Under the pieces are notes generated by a model that searched no databases, was not told the DNA's origin, and was given only the letters and a program-made list of their open reading frames with translations. From Caldifarciminota bacterium UBA1063 (GTDB lineage: Bacteria > Hydrothermota > Hydrothermia > UBA1063): DNA of 64,000 bases. Positions 50,078 to 59,199 of the stretch are shown here, one piece after another. The stretch spans positions 1 through 64,000 of the forward strand of contig DCDE01000019.1 in NCBI GenBank assembly GCA_002316275.1. Direction: 5' to 3'. Numbering within the stretch: position 1 is the stretch's first letter; the number at the start of each line of letters is the position of its first letter. The position numbers were made by a program, and so were the translations under genes.

Positions 50078-50993
50078 CAGATCATTAGAAGTCACATATG
50101 CGGGAATAAGGTTTTCTACACCGTTTTTACCAGCTTCAGGCACCTTTGGTTATGGTTTTGAGCCCGCTAATTTTCGGGCTTTGGGCTGCTTTGGCGGACT
50201 CGTGACCAAGGGCATATCGTTTAAGCCAAGGCACGGAAATAACCCACCCAGGGTAAGGGAAACACCTTGTGGAATGATAAATTCTGTGGGTCTTGAAAAT
50301 CCTGGCCTTGATGTTTTCATTAGTAGGATCCTCCCGGAGATGAGAAATTCAGGTAAACCAATAATAGTAAATCTTGCGGGGCATAATGTAGAAGAATTTG
50401 CAATGATGATTGAAAGATTAAACGAATATGATGAAATCAAAGCGTATGAAATAAACATTTCCTGTCCCAATGTTGAAGAGGGAGGACTCGAGTTTTTCAA
50501 AGATGTAAAAATCCTTAAGAACCTCTTGGGTACTATTAAGAGATATTCAACAAAAGTCAATGTTATCAAGATTCCACCCGATATCTTCAATTACAACGCG
50601 CTTATGGATATACTTCTTCAGGATGGTTTTACTCGTATCACAGTGGCTAATACTTATCCTGCAACCTTTGTTGACGTTGAGGAGATGCAATTCTATTTTG
50701 AAAGGAAGAACGGTGGACTTTCCGGATCTGCCATATATCCAATCACGTTGAGGCTGGTTTACGAGTTAAAAAAAGATTATCATGAAGTTGAGATTATTGG
50801 ATCAGGTGGGGTGTACAGTGCTGAAGTGGCGATTCAATACTTTCTCGCAGGTGCTTCTCTCGTAGAAATTGGGTCTGTGAACTTTGTTGATCCCAATATT
50901 GTATGTAAGATAAAGTCAGGGGTGGAACAGTATTTATTGCAAAAAGGCTTTAATTCCATAAGTCAGATTGTAGGCATGCTACTTCCGAAGTGA
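50061..50993 (+). CDS. pyrD: Dihydroorotate dehydrogenase, class 1 (PyrD)
   Basis: An FMN-containing barrel of 310 residues. LEVTYAGIRFSTPFLPASGTFG opens the protein. NSVGLENPGLD, ISCPNVEEGGLEF (catalytic Cys in SCPN), TVANTYPATF and GSGGVYSAEVAIQYFLAGASLVEIGS are present. It matches the class 1B type that pairs with PyrK, though no pyrK is seen here. It starts with TTG (50061), as does the preceding gene. It catalyses the fourth step of pyrimidine synthesis; PyrE, the next step, is at 7 kb. Confidence 0.93.
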   Translation: MGKTTDRSLEVTYAGIRFSTPFLPASGTFGYGFEPANFRALGCFGGLVTKGISFKPRHGNNPPRVRETPCGMINSVGLENPGLDVFISRILPEMRNSGKPIIVNLAGHNVEEFAMMIERLNEYDEIKAYEINISCPNVEEGGLEFFKDVKILKNLLGTIKRYSTKVNVIKIPPDIFNYNALMDILLQDGFTRITVANTYPATFVDVEEMQFYFERKNGGLSGSAIYPITLRLVYELKKDYHEVEIIGSGGVYSAEVAIQYFLAGASLVEIGSVNFVDPNIVCKIKSGVEQYLLQKGFNSISQIVGMLLPK

Positions 50994-51141
50994 TCGGAAT
51001 GTTATCAAAATGAGTATCACAAGTTGAAGTTTCTCTTGGCTCAGCAGCCTTTTGGGTTCATGTGACTTACTTGAAAGGTATTAGATACTTGTGAGAATAT
51101 TCTCGGCGCCTCTGAAGTTACGTACAATTTAAGAGCGTTAA

Positions 51142-51170
51142 TTGACCGGTTGAAGCTCTACTATTATACT
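51142..51170 (+). promoter_or_regulatory. Promoter of the saccharopine-dehydrogenase-like gene
   Basis: TTGACC (51142-51147), a 17-base spacer and TATACT (51165-51170). The start near 51177 gives a leader of about 29 bases containing AAGGAGGTAG before ATG 51206. Confidence 0.72.
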
Positions 51171-51205
51171 TCCAACGTCATATAAAAGAAGGAGGTAGTA
51201 AGTGT

Positions 51206-52441
51206 ATGAAGGCGCTTATCTTCGGTGGAAGTGGTAAAATTGGTTCTGCGATTGCATGGGATCTGTCAAAGGATAAAGATATTGATGAGATTGGAATTGT
51301 TGGGAGGAATCAAAAAAAACTTGAAGAGGTAAAAAATTGGATTGGGAGCGATAAGGTAAAGATTCGAATCCTTGATATAGATAATAAAACGGATACGATA
51401 AGTCTAATGAAACAATATGATGCTGCTGCTATTACCCTACCTGATCGTAGGTCAAGTTACAAGGTTGTTCAATATGCAATTGAAGCTGGATTGAATATCG
51501 TAGATGCTTTAGAGGAGTTTCATCGGACGCCGGACCCCTATGAGACTGAGGGATTAGAATTGCCCAAGGATGTGAGTCTCAGGGAATACGGGGAATGGCT
51601 TCATGAAAAGGCCGTGGAGAACGGCGTGACGTTTGTTGATGGAATGGGATTTGCACCTGGCTTAAGTAACATCACTGTCGGTGAGGGCATTAGAAAAATG
51701 GATGTTGCCGAGAAGGCAATCGCCAGGGTTGGTGGTATACCGTCAAAAGAGGCAGCCCAAAGGCATCCACTAAGATATATGATTACCTGGGCGTTTGAGC
51801 ATGTGTTGAGAGAGTATATGATAAATGTTAACGTGATAAAGAATGGAAAGGTGGTTGAGGTGCCCGCATCGACTGAATTGGAGGAATTTAGATTCAATAA
51901 ATTTGGTAAGGATGAAGTATTAGAATGTGCAATTACCCCGGGTATGCCCAGTTTTCTGTTTACAAGGCCTTGGCTCAGGGAGTTTGCAGAGAAAACGGTA
52001 AGGTGGCCAGGACATTGGGAAGGGATACAAGTCTTAAAAGAATGTGGCATGCTCGATATTGAGCCTGTTGATTTTGAAGGTAAAAAAATAAGCCCAAGAA
52101 AATTTCTATCAGCAGTACTCACTCCGAAACTCTTACCCAATGAAGGTGAAACTGATGTATGTGTAATGTACAATACTGTCGAGGGGAAGAAGGACGGGAG
52201 AAATATTAAAATTGAATACTCAATGTGGGAAGAGGCCAACACAAAGAATAATATTTCGGCAATGATGAGGGTTACGGGTTTTCCAATTGCAATAACAACA
52301 AAGATGCTGCTTCTTGGCAAAATAAAAGAAACGGGCATTGTTGCACCTGAAGATGCTATAAAGGGCGATCTTTATAAAGAGTTCTTAAGAGAACTTAACA
52401 AAAGGGACATAAATATTTTAGAGGAGATTACCGAAGTTTAG
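51206..52441 (+). CDS. Saccharopine dehydrogenase-like NADP-binding protein
   Basis: A 411-residue protein beginning with a Rossmann motif, KALIFGGSGKIGSAIAWDL (nucleotide-binding GGSGKIGS). VDALEEFHRTPDPYETEGLELP and VDGMGFAPGLSN follow; the latter is typical of saccharopine dehydrogenases and carboxynorspermidine synthases. The C-terminal catalytic domain (about 145-380) is present. Candidates are a lysine or polyamine biosynthetic reductase, and the sequence does not decide. It is transcribed alone from a strong promoter, with a 264-base gap before the next gene. Confidence 0.78.
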   Translation: MKALIFGGSGKIGSAIAWDLSKDKDIDEIGIVGRNQKKLEEVKNWIGSDKVKIRILDIDNKTDTISLMKQYDAAAITLPDRRSSYKVVQYAIEAGLNIVDALEEFHRTPDPYETEGLELPKDVSLREYGEWLHEKAVENGVTFVDGMGFAPGLSNITVGEGIRKMDVAEKAIARVGGIPSKEAAQRHPLRYMITWAFEHVLREYMINVNVIKNGKVVEVPASTELEEFRFNKFGKDEVLECAITPGMPSFLFTRPWLREFAEKTVRWPGHWEGIQVLKECGMLDIEPVDFEGKKISPRKFLSAVLTPKLLPNEGETDVCVMYNTVEGKKDGRNIKIEYSMWEEANTKNNISAMMRVTGFPIAITTKMLLLGKIKETGIVAPEDAIKGDLYKEFLRELNKRDINILEEITEV

Positions 52442-52654
52442 AATTTAACACAAAAATAGACATTTTCCTTGGCAGTGGCCTGTTTCAGAGGATATCTTAA
52501 GAGAAGTTTTAATGGATTATAAAAGTTCAAAGTGTGTATAATTTAAACCTCTATAACTTAGCGTAGATCCTTAATTCAGTAGTCAGAATGAATAGTTATC
52601 TTTGTTACTGGGAAGAGAACCAAAGAATTTTTATGATTAATTTATTGTGTGAAC

Positions 52655-52683
52655 TTTACAGAGTACGTGTTATAGTTTACAAT
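52655..52683 (+). promoter_or_regulatory. Promoter of REC-PATAN-roadblock operon
   Basis: TTTACA (52655-52660), a 17-base spacer and TACAAT (52678-52683). The leader of roughly 15 bases holds AAGGAG before ATG 52705. Confidence 0.68.
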
Positions 52684-52704
52684 TTTGATAACTAAGGAGA
52701 ATTG

Positions 52705-53826
52705 ATGGAAGGCAGGGTTTTAATAGTTGATCCTGATGCTAGCCTGAGGAATAAGGTACAAGAAGTTCTAAGTGATTTGGGACTAACGGTTTATACTGCA
52801 GGTTCCTTTGATGAGGCTCATTCTTTTCTAAGTTTTTACAAGATTGACCATATGATTATGGATCTAATATTGCCGGATAAGAACGGAATCGATTTACTGA
52901 TTTATACGAAGCAGGTGAATCCGTCCATAAAGGTCTATGTGTATACGGATGTTAAGGGCGCTACTATTGAGCGTTCGGTCTTAAAAAAGGGCGCTGATGC
53001 TTTTATCAACAAATCGGGGGATTTTCGTAAGGATTTTGACAAAATCTTCTTTGAGATTCCGCAGGAGAGTGTTTCTCAAGTGGAGCAAATTCAGGGGTTT
53101 AAAGGGACCGTTGCGGGTGTGGATATCATTGACATGGTCCAAGCCTTAGCCTTGATGGGTAAGAGCGTTCTTTTGAGTTGTAGGGATATCAAAACTTTCA
53201 AGGAAGGCATTATTGTATTTAAAAACGGTGAAATAGTTGATGCAAAATCAGGTTCAGAGAGGGGAAAAGAAGCTCTATTTGATATCCTAAGCTGGAAAGA
53301 CGGTGTTTTTGAAACTAAGGCTTATTCGGAAGAACCACAGAGGACTATAAATGAGCCAGTAGAGCTTCTACTTCTAAACTTTGCGAGATTGAAAGATGAG
53401 GCTGAAGACAGGGAATCCAGAGTGGCTGAGCTGACGCTTGCTGATATTCTTAAATTTTTTCATGCTGAAATTCCGGGTTTTATAGGTTCTATGATTTTTG
53501 ACTACGAAGATGGTGTGCCTATTGCTTATGAGACTATTCTTCAGGGAAAGACATTCCAGGCTTCAGCTGCTTTGTATGGGGGAATTATGAAGGCTGCTCA
53601 GGAAGCGATGGAGATTGTTACCGAGGGTAAAGAAAAGCGTGACGAACTTTCCGAAATTATCATTTCAGACAAAAACGATCATGTGATGCTTTTTCCATTA
53701 CCAGTAAATAATTTTGCTATATTTTTGTTGGTTTCAAGAGATACTTCGGTGCAGGAAGTAAGATCCGTAATACTTAAATATATCCCTGATGTCATTAAAG
53801 TCTTGAAAGAAAAGAAGATTTCCTGA
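52705..53826 (+). CDS. Response regulator with DUF4388 (PATAN) and roadblock domains
   Basis: A 373-residue protein of three parts. Residues 1-115 form a receiver domain with acidic pair D10/D11, phosphoacceptor D53 (MIMDLILPDKNG) and a later Lys near 104. Residues about 130-240 form a DUF4388/PATAN domain (GTVAGVDIIDMVQALALMGK, then FKNGEIVDAKSGSERGKEALFDIL). Residues about 245-370 resemble the roadblock/LC7 fold of MglB-like regulators (PGFIGSMIFDYEDGVPIAYE). ATG 52705 has GGAGA upstream; a TTG one codon earlier is in frame. It may link a phosphorylation signal to a polarity or motility switch. Confidence 0.82.
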   Translation: MEGRVLIVDPDASLRNKVQEVLSDLGLTVYTAGSFDEAHSFLSFYKIDHMIMDLILPDKNGIDLLIYTKQVNPSIKVYVYTDVKGATIERSVLKKGADAFINKSGDFRKDFDKIFFEIPQESVSQVEQIQGFKGTVAGVDIIDMVQALALMGKSVLLSCRDIKTFKEGIIVFKNGEIVDAKSGSERGKEALFDILSWKDGVFETKAYSEEPQRTINEPVELLLLNFARLKDEAEDRESRVAELTLADILKFFHAEIPGFIGSMIFDYEDGVPIAYETILQGKTFQASAALYGGIMKAAQEAMEIVTEGKEKRDELSEIIISDKNDHVMLFPLPVNNFAIFLLVSRDTSVQEVRSVILKYIPDVIKVLKEKKIS

Positions 53827-53827
53827 A

Positions 53828-54679
53828 GTGTCATTTCCTTTTAATGTAGAGATTCTTGAATACCTGAGAAAAAGAGGGATTACAGTAGAAAAAATCCTTG
53901 AGGGTTATCTTCACGGTAAACATAGAAGTCCCTTTTTTGGTCATAGCATGGAATTTAAAGATCTGAGGGTTTATGAAAAGGGTGATGATATAAAGTTCAT
54001 TGATTGGAGACTTTACGGGCGCACGGAAAAGTATTTTGTAAGGAAATTTGAAGAGGAAACAAACATAAGAGTTTTTATCGTTCTTGATATATCTAAATCG
54101 ATGTCCATAGATGGTAAAGGATCTATGGCTCGTGGTCTTGCTGCGATTTTTGCTTTCCTATCCTATCTTTCTCGGGATTCCTTTGGGCTTTTCCTTTTTA
54201 ATAGTGGTGAAGTTTTTTTTGTTCCGCCTGCGATGACCTATTACAATCTGCAAAATTTTCTGAAGTGCTTAGATACTTTTGATGATACCGGAAAAACCGA
54301 TTTTCTAAATGCTATGCTGGATCTTGAAAAAAGGGTAAAAAAGAGGAGTCTCATCGTGGTTATTTCAGATTTTCTATTTGACCTTAACAATGTAAGGAAA
54401 TTCATAAGGTTTTACAAGAGTAAAGGGAATGAGATAATGGCTTTACCTGTGATATCTTCAAGAGAGCTTAAGGAACTTACACCTGGATTTCTTCTTAAAG
54501 ATGCTGAGTTTGGTGATGAATTAGTTGGATCTAAAGAAGTAGTTGAGGACTATGCAAGAATGCTCAGAGAACACTATGTTGATTTGAAGGAACTCTTTAC
54601 TACCTATGGGATAAAGTTCAAAGAATTCCTTACCGATAAGGATTTAAGTGTACAGATAAGGGAATTTTTAGAGTTATGA
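53828..54679 (+). CDS. DUF58/von Willebrand A-like protein
   Basis: A 283-residue protein with the DUF58 signature FKDLRVYEKGDDIKFIDWRL followed by RTEKYFVRKFEEE. A vWA-like domain has a MIDAS-type motif (VLDISKSMSI) near residue 95 and VVISDFLFDL further on. DUF58 proteins usually work with a MoxR ATPase as chaperones or regulators; no moxR gene is present here. It starts with GTG, 1 base after the previous stop, and overlaps the BatA-like gene by 4 bases. Confidence 0.85.
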   Translation: MSFPFNVEILEYLRKRGITVEKILEGYLHGKHRSPFFGHSMEFKDLRVYEKGDDIKFIDWRLYGRTEKYFVRKFEEETNIRVFIVLDISKSMSIDGKGSMARGLAAIFAFLSYLSRDSFGLFLFNSGEVFFVPPAMTYYNLQNFLKCLDTFDDTGKTDFLNAMLDLEKRVKKRSLIVVISDFLFDLNNVRKFIRFYKSKGNEIMALPVISSRELKELTPGFLLKDAEFGDELVGSKEVVEDYARMLREHYVDLKELFTTYGIKFKEFLTDKDLSVQIREFLEL

Positions 54680-56106
54680 CATTTCTCAATCCAGGTATTT
54701 TTGTGCTCCTTCCATTAGTATTTTTTCCCCTTCTTTCACTTTTTCTAAAGGCGAAGCCTTCCAAGGTTCGTATTGTATCGTGGCTACTACTTCAGAAAAA
54801 AAGCAGCATAGATAGAAAGAGGAAGATACATCGCAATTTACTGCTGCTCTTGAGATGCGTTATATTATTCTTGATTCTCTTATTTATTTCTAAGCCTGTA
54901 CCCAAGAGATTGAGGTTTGACGAGATATGGGTGAAAGCTTCACCTGCGACCCAGAGCAGGAGACCAGAGTTAGAGAGGTTTTCGAGGGCTGCATCAAGCT
55001 ATTATGGGGAGAGGGTGAAATTCTTTGGAGGTGAACAGGAGCTGGAGGAGCAATTTGGAAGGAATTCACCAGGGCAAAGGTATTACATCGTCTCAAACTT
55101 TTCGAGCCCTGTGGTTGGTCTTAGTATAAAAGACACAGTTTTCTATGATACTCTGTCCATTAGAAATGCAGGAGTGAAGTTCGTTGACTATTCTGTTTTT
55201 TCAGATTCCTTTTACGTTTATGTGCAAAATTATAACCTTCAGGATTCCATTATTCGTGTGTCTTTAAGGGATAGTTCTCAGGATTTATGGAGTAGGGAGG
55301 TTTTGATACCGAAAGGAAGTATAGTGAAAGTTGGGGAGAGATTGCCTCCAGAACACCATACTTTTGTATTTAGTATTTTAACCCATGATGATGTATTGTA
55401 TGATAATCATGTGACAGTGATAAGACCCTTTCCCCAGTTGAAGTATCAAATTGTAGGCACGAATATATATTTAGAAGCCTTTTTTGATGAATTTGCAGCC
55501 GCTTCTTCAAAAGACGATGCAAAACTTCTTGTATCGGTTCGGAAGGTTCCAGTTCCAGGGCGCGCCACGCAAAAGGTTTTGGTTTTTACCGATAGGTTTG
55601 ATGAGTCGTTAAAATTATTTGATGTACCAGAAGTGGAAATTGCGGGACCTTTAGAGATTGCTGGTTTAAATTTTTCAAAGGTTTTGCTTTTCCATGAAGG
55701 GGCGATTACAGATCTCCACACCCTTCTCAAAAATGCAACGTTCACTACTTCTGTAGAAGGAGTTTTGTATTACATTTTAGGTATTGTTCCTGATCCCGAG
55801 TATAACGATGCTGTCTATTCACCATACTTCTGGAGTTATATTCTGGACCTTGTAGGAGGCAGCCTTCCCGTGGCTTATACCGATGAAGGTGAGAAGGCTG
55901 GATATATCTCTCAGGATACTCTGTACCTCTTGGATACCTTAGAAGCTAACACTGCTAGGATTTTTGTTGATGGATTTGAATCGAACTGGATATCAAGACG
56001 AAATATAGTTAACACTATCAATTTGACGAAGTGTGTAATCCTTGGGCTATTGCTTCTTACAACGTTGCTTGAGGCGCATTTAAGCCGCAGATTTCTGACA
56101 GTCTAA
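54676..56106 (+). CDS. BatA-domain membrane protein
   Basis: A 476-residue protein. The N-terminal BatA/aerotolerance domain is MTFLNPGIFVLLPLVFFPLL, then a basic linker and a second helix (RNLLLLLRCVILFLILLFIS). A large extracytoplasmic region (about 80-450) follows, with a C-terminal membrane helix (CVILGLLLLTTLLEAHL). This matches the companion of DUF58 proteins in the MoxR-DUF58-BatA cluster, which is linked to envelope stress and motility. It converges with prfB at 1 base distance. Confidence 0.75.
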   Translation: MTFLNPGIFVLLPLVFFPLLSLFLKAKPSKVRIVSWLLLQKKSSIDRKRKIHRNLLLLLRCVILFLILLFISKPVPKRLRFDEIWVKASPATQSRRPELERFSRAASSYYGERVKFFGGEQELEEQFGRNSPGQRYYIVSNFSSPVVGLSIKDTVFYDTLSIRNAGVKFVDYSVFSDSFYVYVQNYNLQDSIIRVSLRDSSQDLWSREVLIPKGSIVKVGERLPPEHHTFVFSILTHDDVLYDNHVTVIRPFPQLKYQIVGTNIYLEAFFDEFAAASSKDDAKLLVSVRKVPVPGRATQKVLVFTDRFDESLKLFDVPEVEIAGPLEIAGLNFSKVLLFHEGAITDLHTLLKNATFTTSVEGVLYYILGIVPDPEYNDAVYSPYFWSYILDLVGGSLPVAYTDEGEKAGYISQDTLYLLDTLEANTARIFVDGFESNWISRRNIVNTINLTKCVILGLLLLTTLLEAHLSRRFLTV

Positions 56107-56107
56107 C

Positions 56108-57190
56108 TTATTTTGTTTTTAGTAGTAAGTATTTTCTTATAAATTCGTCAATTTCCCCGTTCAGCACCGCTTCGACGTTTGTTTCCTCATAATCGGTTCG
56201 GTGGTCTTTTACGAGCCTATAGGGATGCAGGATGTATGATCTAATCTGTCTCCCCCAGGCAATTTCAGATTTTTCCCTTTCAATATCTCCCAATTTTTCC
56301 ATTTCTTGCTCTTTTAAATAATCGTATAACCTTGCCTTGAGGATTCTCAACGCAGTAAGTTTATTCTGGTGCTGGGATCTCTCAGACTGGCAGGAAACGA
56401 CTATGCCTGTCGGTATATGTGTAATTCTGACTGCAGTTTCATTCTTCTGCATGTGTTGACCTCCGGGCCCCGATGATCTAAAAGTATCCATTTTAAGTTC
56501 GTCTTCAGATATATTTACTTCTACATCTTCTCTTTCAGGGTATACAAAGACTGAAGCGAAGGAGGTGTGACGTCTTTTTGATGCATCGAAGGGGGAGATT
56601 CTTACAAGCCTGTGAATCCCACGTTCAGCTTTGAGCAGACCATAGGCGAACTCCCCTTCAACAAGAATCGTTGCATCTTTAATGCCTGCATCGTCTCCTG
56701 GCTGAAGGTCAACAATCCGGTATTTGAAATTTCTTCTATCAAGGAATCGAGTGTACATCCTCAGCAGCATCTCTGCCCAGTCCTGTGATTCAGTCCCCCC
56801 TGCACCTGGGTGTATGGTGAGGATCGCATTTTTCCTATCTTCTGGCGCATTTAATACCGTTTTGACTTCCAACTCTTCTACTTCATTCTGAAGGAGCCTT
56901 TTCTCCTTTTCGAATTCCAAAAGAAATGCCTGTTCTTCGTCTTTCAAGGGTTCAAGTTCTGAAAGGTACTCAAATTTTTTTTCGATGGCATCAATCTCTT
57001 CAAGTTGCCTTTTGAGTGATGAGAGTTCTTGGAGTAGGACTTGCGACTTCTCCGGTGAAGCCCAAAATTCCGGGCTCTCCTCTGTTTTTTCGATTTCTTT
57101 AATTCTATCTTTAATTTTTTGTTCGCCAATAAATTTCTTGAGTTCTATGAATTTTTCATACGTCTCATTGAGTACAGGATCTTTGAACAT
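56108..57190 (-). CDS. prfB: Peptide chain release factor 2, without programmed frameshift
   Basis: RF2 reads UGA and UAA stop codons. The protein of 360 residues has the anticodon-like tripeptide SPF (199-201) and the universal GGQ (243-245) in SSGPGGQHMQKNETAVRI. In many bacteria codon 26 is a UGA requiring a +1 frameshift; here the region FIGEQKIKDRIKEIE is continuous, so the autoregulatory shift is absent. TATAAT lies 9 bases before ATG 57190, with no Shine-Dalgarno site, so this may be a near-leaderless mRNA. Confidence 0.96.
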   Translation of the reverse strand: MFKDPVLNETYEKFIELKKFIGEQKIKDRIKEIEKTEESPEFWASPEKSQVLLQELSSLKRQLEEIDAIEKKFEYLSELEPLKDEEQAFLLEFEKEKRLLQNEVEELEVKTVLNAPEDRKNAILTIHPGAGGTESQDWAEMLLRMYTRFLDRRNFKYRIVDLQPGDDAGIKDATILVEGEFAYGLLKAERGIHRLVRISPFDASKRRHTSFASVFVYPEREDVEVNISEDELKMDTFRSSGPGGQHMQKNETAVRITHIPTGIVVSCQSERSQHQNKLTALRILKARLYDYLKEQEMEKLGDIEREKSEIAWGRQIRSYILHPYRLVKDHRTDYEETNVEAVLNGEIDEFIRKYLLLKTK

Positions 57191-57253
57191 AACTTTTTAA
57201 TTATAAAGCGAGGGTTTCCTCCAATTTAACTCTTGCGTTATAATATTGAAGCG

Positions 57254-57937
57254 ATGAAATTTTCAAAGAAAATAGGAAGGTTCGAGTTAAATGTATCTTC
57301 ATATTCATCGAAGAGCGAAATTGCACTGCTGTACGATAGGACTGTGGTCAGAGAGACAGTGGTTTATGGAGAAGTAAAAGAAGATGATGTAAAACTGAAA
57401 CCAGGTGGATATGACCTCCCCCTTCTCGTTACCTTTGAAGAAGAAGTGATAATTTCTCCAAATTTCAGGGAAATTCTCTTTGTGCCCATTCCTCCTTCAG
57501 CTGAAGTGATCATAAAGCAAGGTCCCGTTTACTTAAATTTTCATTCAAGCCCTGAACCCCTTAAGAAGGGTTACAGAGCTCACTATTTCCCAGAGGACGA
57601 TTTCTATTATGTAACTAACGTAAGACCTGACTTTAGTGCGTTCAGTGATTTTTTTTATCATGTTCCCATAAGGCTTAGGAGTCAGGAGAAGAAGATCGTA
57701 GCTCTGAAAAGTTTGCCTCTCGAAACCTTTCAGCTGGACTGGTTTTTGCACAAGAATCTGGTTGTTTCAGAAATTGTTGAATGTGTCGAAAGAGAAGATG
57801 GGCTCACTATCTATTATACAGGAAAATCATTTTTTGAGGAGAGCCTGGACATTGGCTCCGGTGAGGAAAATGCCCAGCTCCATGGAAGAAAAAGGCAGAT
57901 GAAGAAGGATTTCGAGGCACCGGACTGGAGGTCGTGA
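57254..57937 (+). CDS. DUF432-like protein of unknown function
   Basis: A 227-residue protein, beta-rich, with LKPGGYDLPLLVTFEEEVIISP and PVYLNFHSSPEPLKKGYRAHYFP. I think it resembles DUF432, a family best known from Archaea and found beside mechanosensitive-channel-like genes, but this is weakly supported. There is no signal peptide and no membrane segment. The next gene, 1 base after the stop, encodes a membrane protein that fits this pairing. TATAAT (57239-57244) lies 9 bases before ATG 57254. A TTG at 57233 is an unlikely earlier start. Confidence 0.35.
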   Translation: MKFSKKIGRFELNVSSYSSKSEIALLYDRTVVRETVVYGEVKEDDVKLKPGGYDLPLLVTFEEEVIISPNFREILFVPIPPSAEVIIKQGPVYLNFHSSPEPLKKGYRAHYFPEDDFYYVTNVRPDFSAFSDFFYHVPIRLRSQEKKIVALKSLPLETFQLDWFLHKNLVVSEIVECVEREDGLTIYYTGKSFFEESLDIGSGEENAQLHGRKRQMKKDFEAPDWRS

Positions 57938-57938
57938 A

Positions 57939-58667
57939 ATGCCGTGGACTTTGATAATAATGCTCATTATTGTACTAGTTTATCTCGTATACTGGTTCTT
58001 TATTGAACCTTTACTTGTAGAGAAATTCAGACTACTTAAAAAATTCAGGTTTCACTTAGATGTATTCGTTACAACGGTTTTCCTTTGTACTGCGTTAGTT
58101 TTTGCTGGGATTCAATTCTGGATCGTTGCTCTTATTTTATCCTTGATTTCCGCCTCTATAATAGTCAGCATTTCATTCGTAAATACGAGAAAGGTCGAAG
58201 GGGAGGAACTTCCCGTTGACCTGAAGGAGAAGGATTTACTTTTGTGGGAGGGGGAGATTGTTGAAGTAAGGTCTACAGGTGGAGGTATAGTCAGAGCGAT
58301 TTCTGAGGACGGCGCATGGTATATTCCATTAAAATTACTTCTTCAAAGGGGTTTTAAGAGGGTGAGGAAGGTCTTACCCAATAAAGTAGTCTTTTCGCTT
58401 TTTTTTCCAATAGAACTGTATATAAACCTTACTAGGAAATTGGAAGAATTTCTTAAAACATCGACAAATGTTTTAGTCTCTCCACCGTTCAAGATTGAAT
58501 TTGTTTCTCTGGCGATTAATGAAGTTGAGATTAAAGTTACTTTCTTTACCGAAGATTTCAGATCTGAAAACCTATTCTGGGACGAGTTTTTTGCGTTCTT
58601 AGAAAAAGAGCAGTTAAGCATTAACAGGCTTGCGAAATATGGGGAGACTCAGTCTTACGGGTGGTGA
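57939..58667 (+). CDS. MscS-like membrane protein (divergent)
   Basis: A 242-residue protein. Three hydrophobic segments (about 5-27, 42-62, 63-82) precede a soluble part with IVEVRSTGGGIVRAISEDGAWYIPLKLLL. That resembles the beta-domain of mechanosensitive MscS channels (normally RTT...DG..V.IPN). The TM3-type Gly/Ala-rich pore helix is not clear. It probably forms a unit with the preceding DUF432-like gene. The stop overlaps the rsmD start by 29 bases. Confidence 0.5.
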   Translation: MPWTLIIMLIIVLVYLVYWFFIEPLLVEKFRLLKKFRFHLDVFVTTVFLCTALVFAGIQFWIVALILSLISASIIVSISFVNTRKVEGEELPVDLKEKDLLLWEGEIVEVRSTGGGIVRAISEDGAWYIPLKLLLQRGFKRVRKVLPNKVVFSLFFPIELYINLTRKLEEFLKTSTNVLVSPPFKIEFVSLAINEVEIKVTFFTEDFRSENLFWDEFFAFLEKEQLSINRLAKYGETQSYGW

Positions 58668-59199
58668 AAATAAAAGGAAGCGGCTAAAGGTTCCAAAGGG
58701 AATAAGACCTACAAGGGCGATAGTGAAGAGGTCTATTTTTGACACCTTACGTGGAGCTGTAGAGGGGAGTGATGTGCTGGAAATTTTCGCTGGTTCAGGT
58801 GCCGTCGGTTTTGAGGCTCTGTCGAGGGGTGCGCATTCCTGCGTTTTTATAGAAAAGTCCAGGGATGGCTTATTAGCTATAATTGAAAATGTAAAGAGCA
58901 TGGGACTTAGTGACAGGGTGAGGGTTATTAGAGGTGACTATGGACGTAAGTTAAATGACCTTATAAAAGAAGGGTACAGATTCGATCTGATTTTTGCAGA
59001 CCCTCCTTATGATTTTAACGCCCATACGGATGTTTTCTCAAGGGTTTCCCAGCTTTTAAAGCCCGGCGGCATCTATATAGTTGAAGTGAGAAGCAAAACC
59101 ATTTTACCTGATAAGGCAGATGGACTTGTTAAAGTAAAGGAGGTTAGCTTTGGACAGACCAAGATTGTATACTATAGCTTGTTATCCGGGGACCTTTGA
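58639..59199 (+). CDS. rsmD: 16S rRNA (guanine-966-N2)-methyltransferase RsmD
   Basis: A methyltransferase of 186 residues with LTGGENKRKRLKVPKG..RPT, the motif I EIFAGSGAVGFEALSRGA, and the catalytic DPPY (FADPPYDF). ATG 58639 is used; the frame opens slightly earlier at TTG 58630. It is coupled to coaD, the usual neighbour, with a 50-base overlap. This neighbourhood (rsmD-coaD) is conserved in many bacteria. Confidence 0.92.
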   Translation: MGRLSLTGGENKRKRLKVPKGIRPTRAIVKRSIFDTLRGAVEGSDVLEIFAGSGAVGFEALSRGAHSCVFIEKSRDGLLAIIENVKSMGLSDRVRVIRGDYGRKLNDLIKEGYRFDLIFADPPYDFNAHTDVFSRVSQLLKPGGIYIVEVRSKTILPDKADGLVKVKEVSFGQTKIVYYSLLSGDL

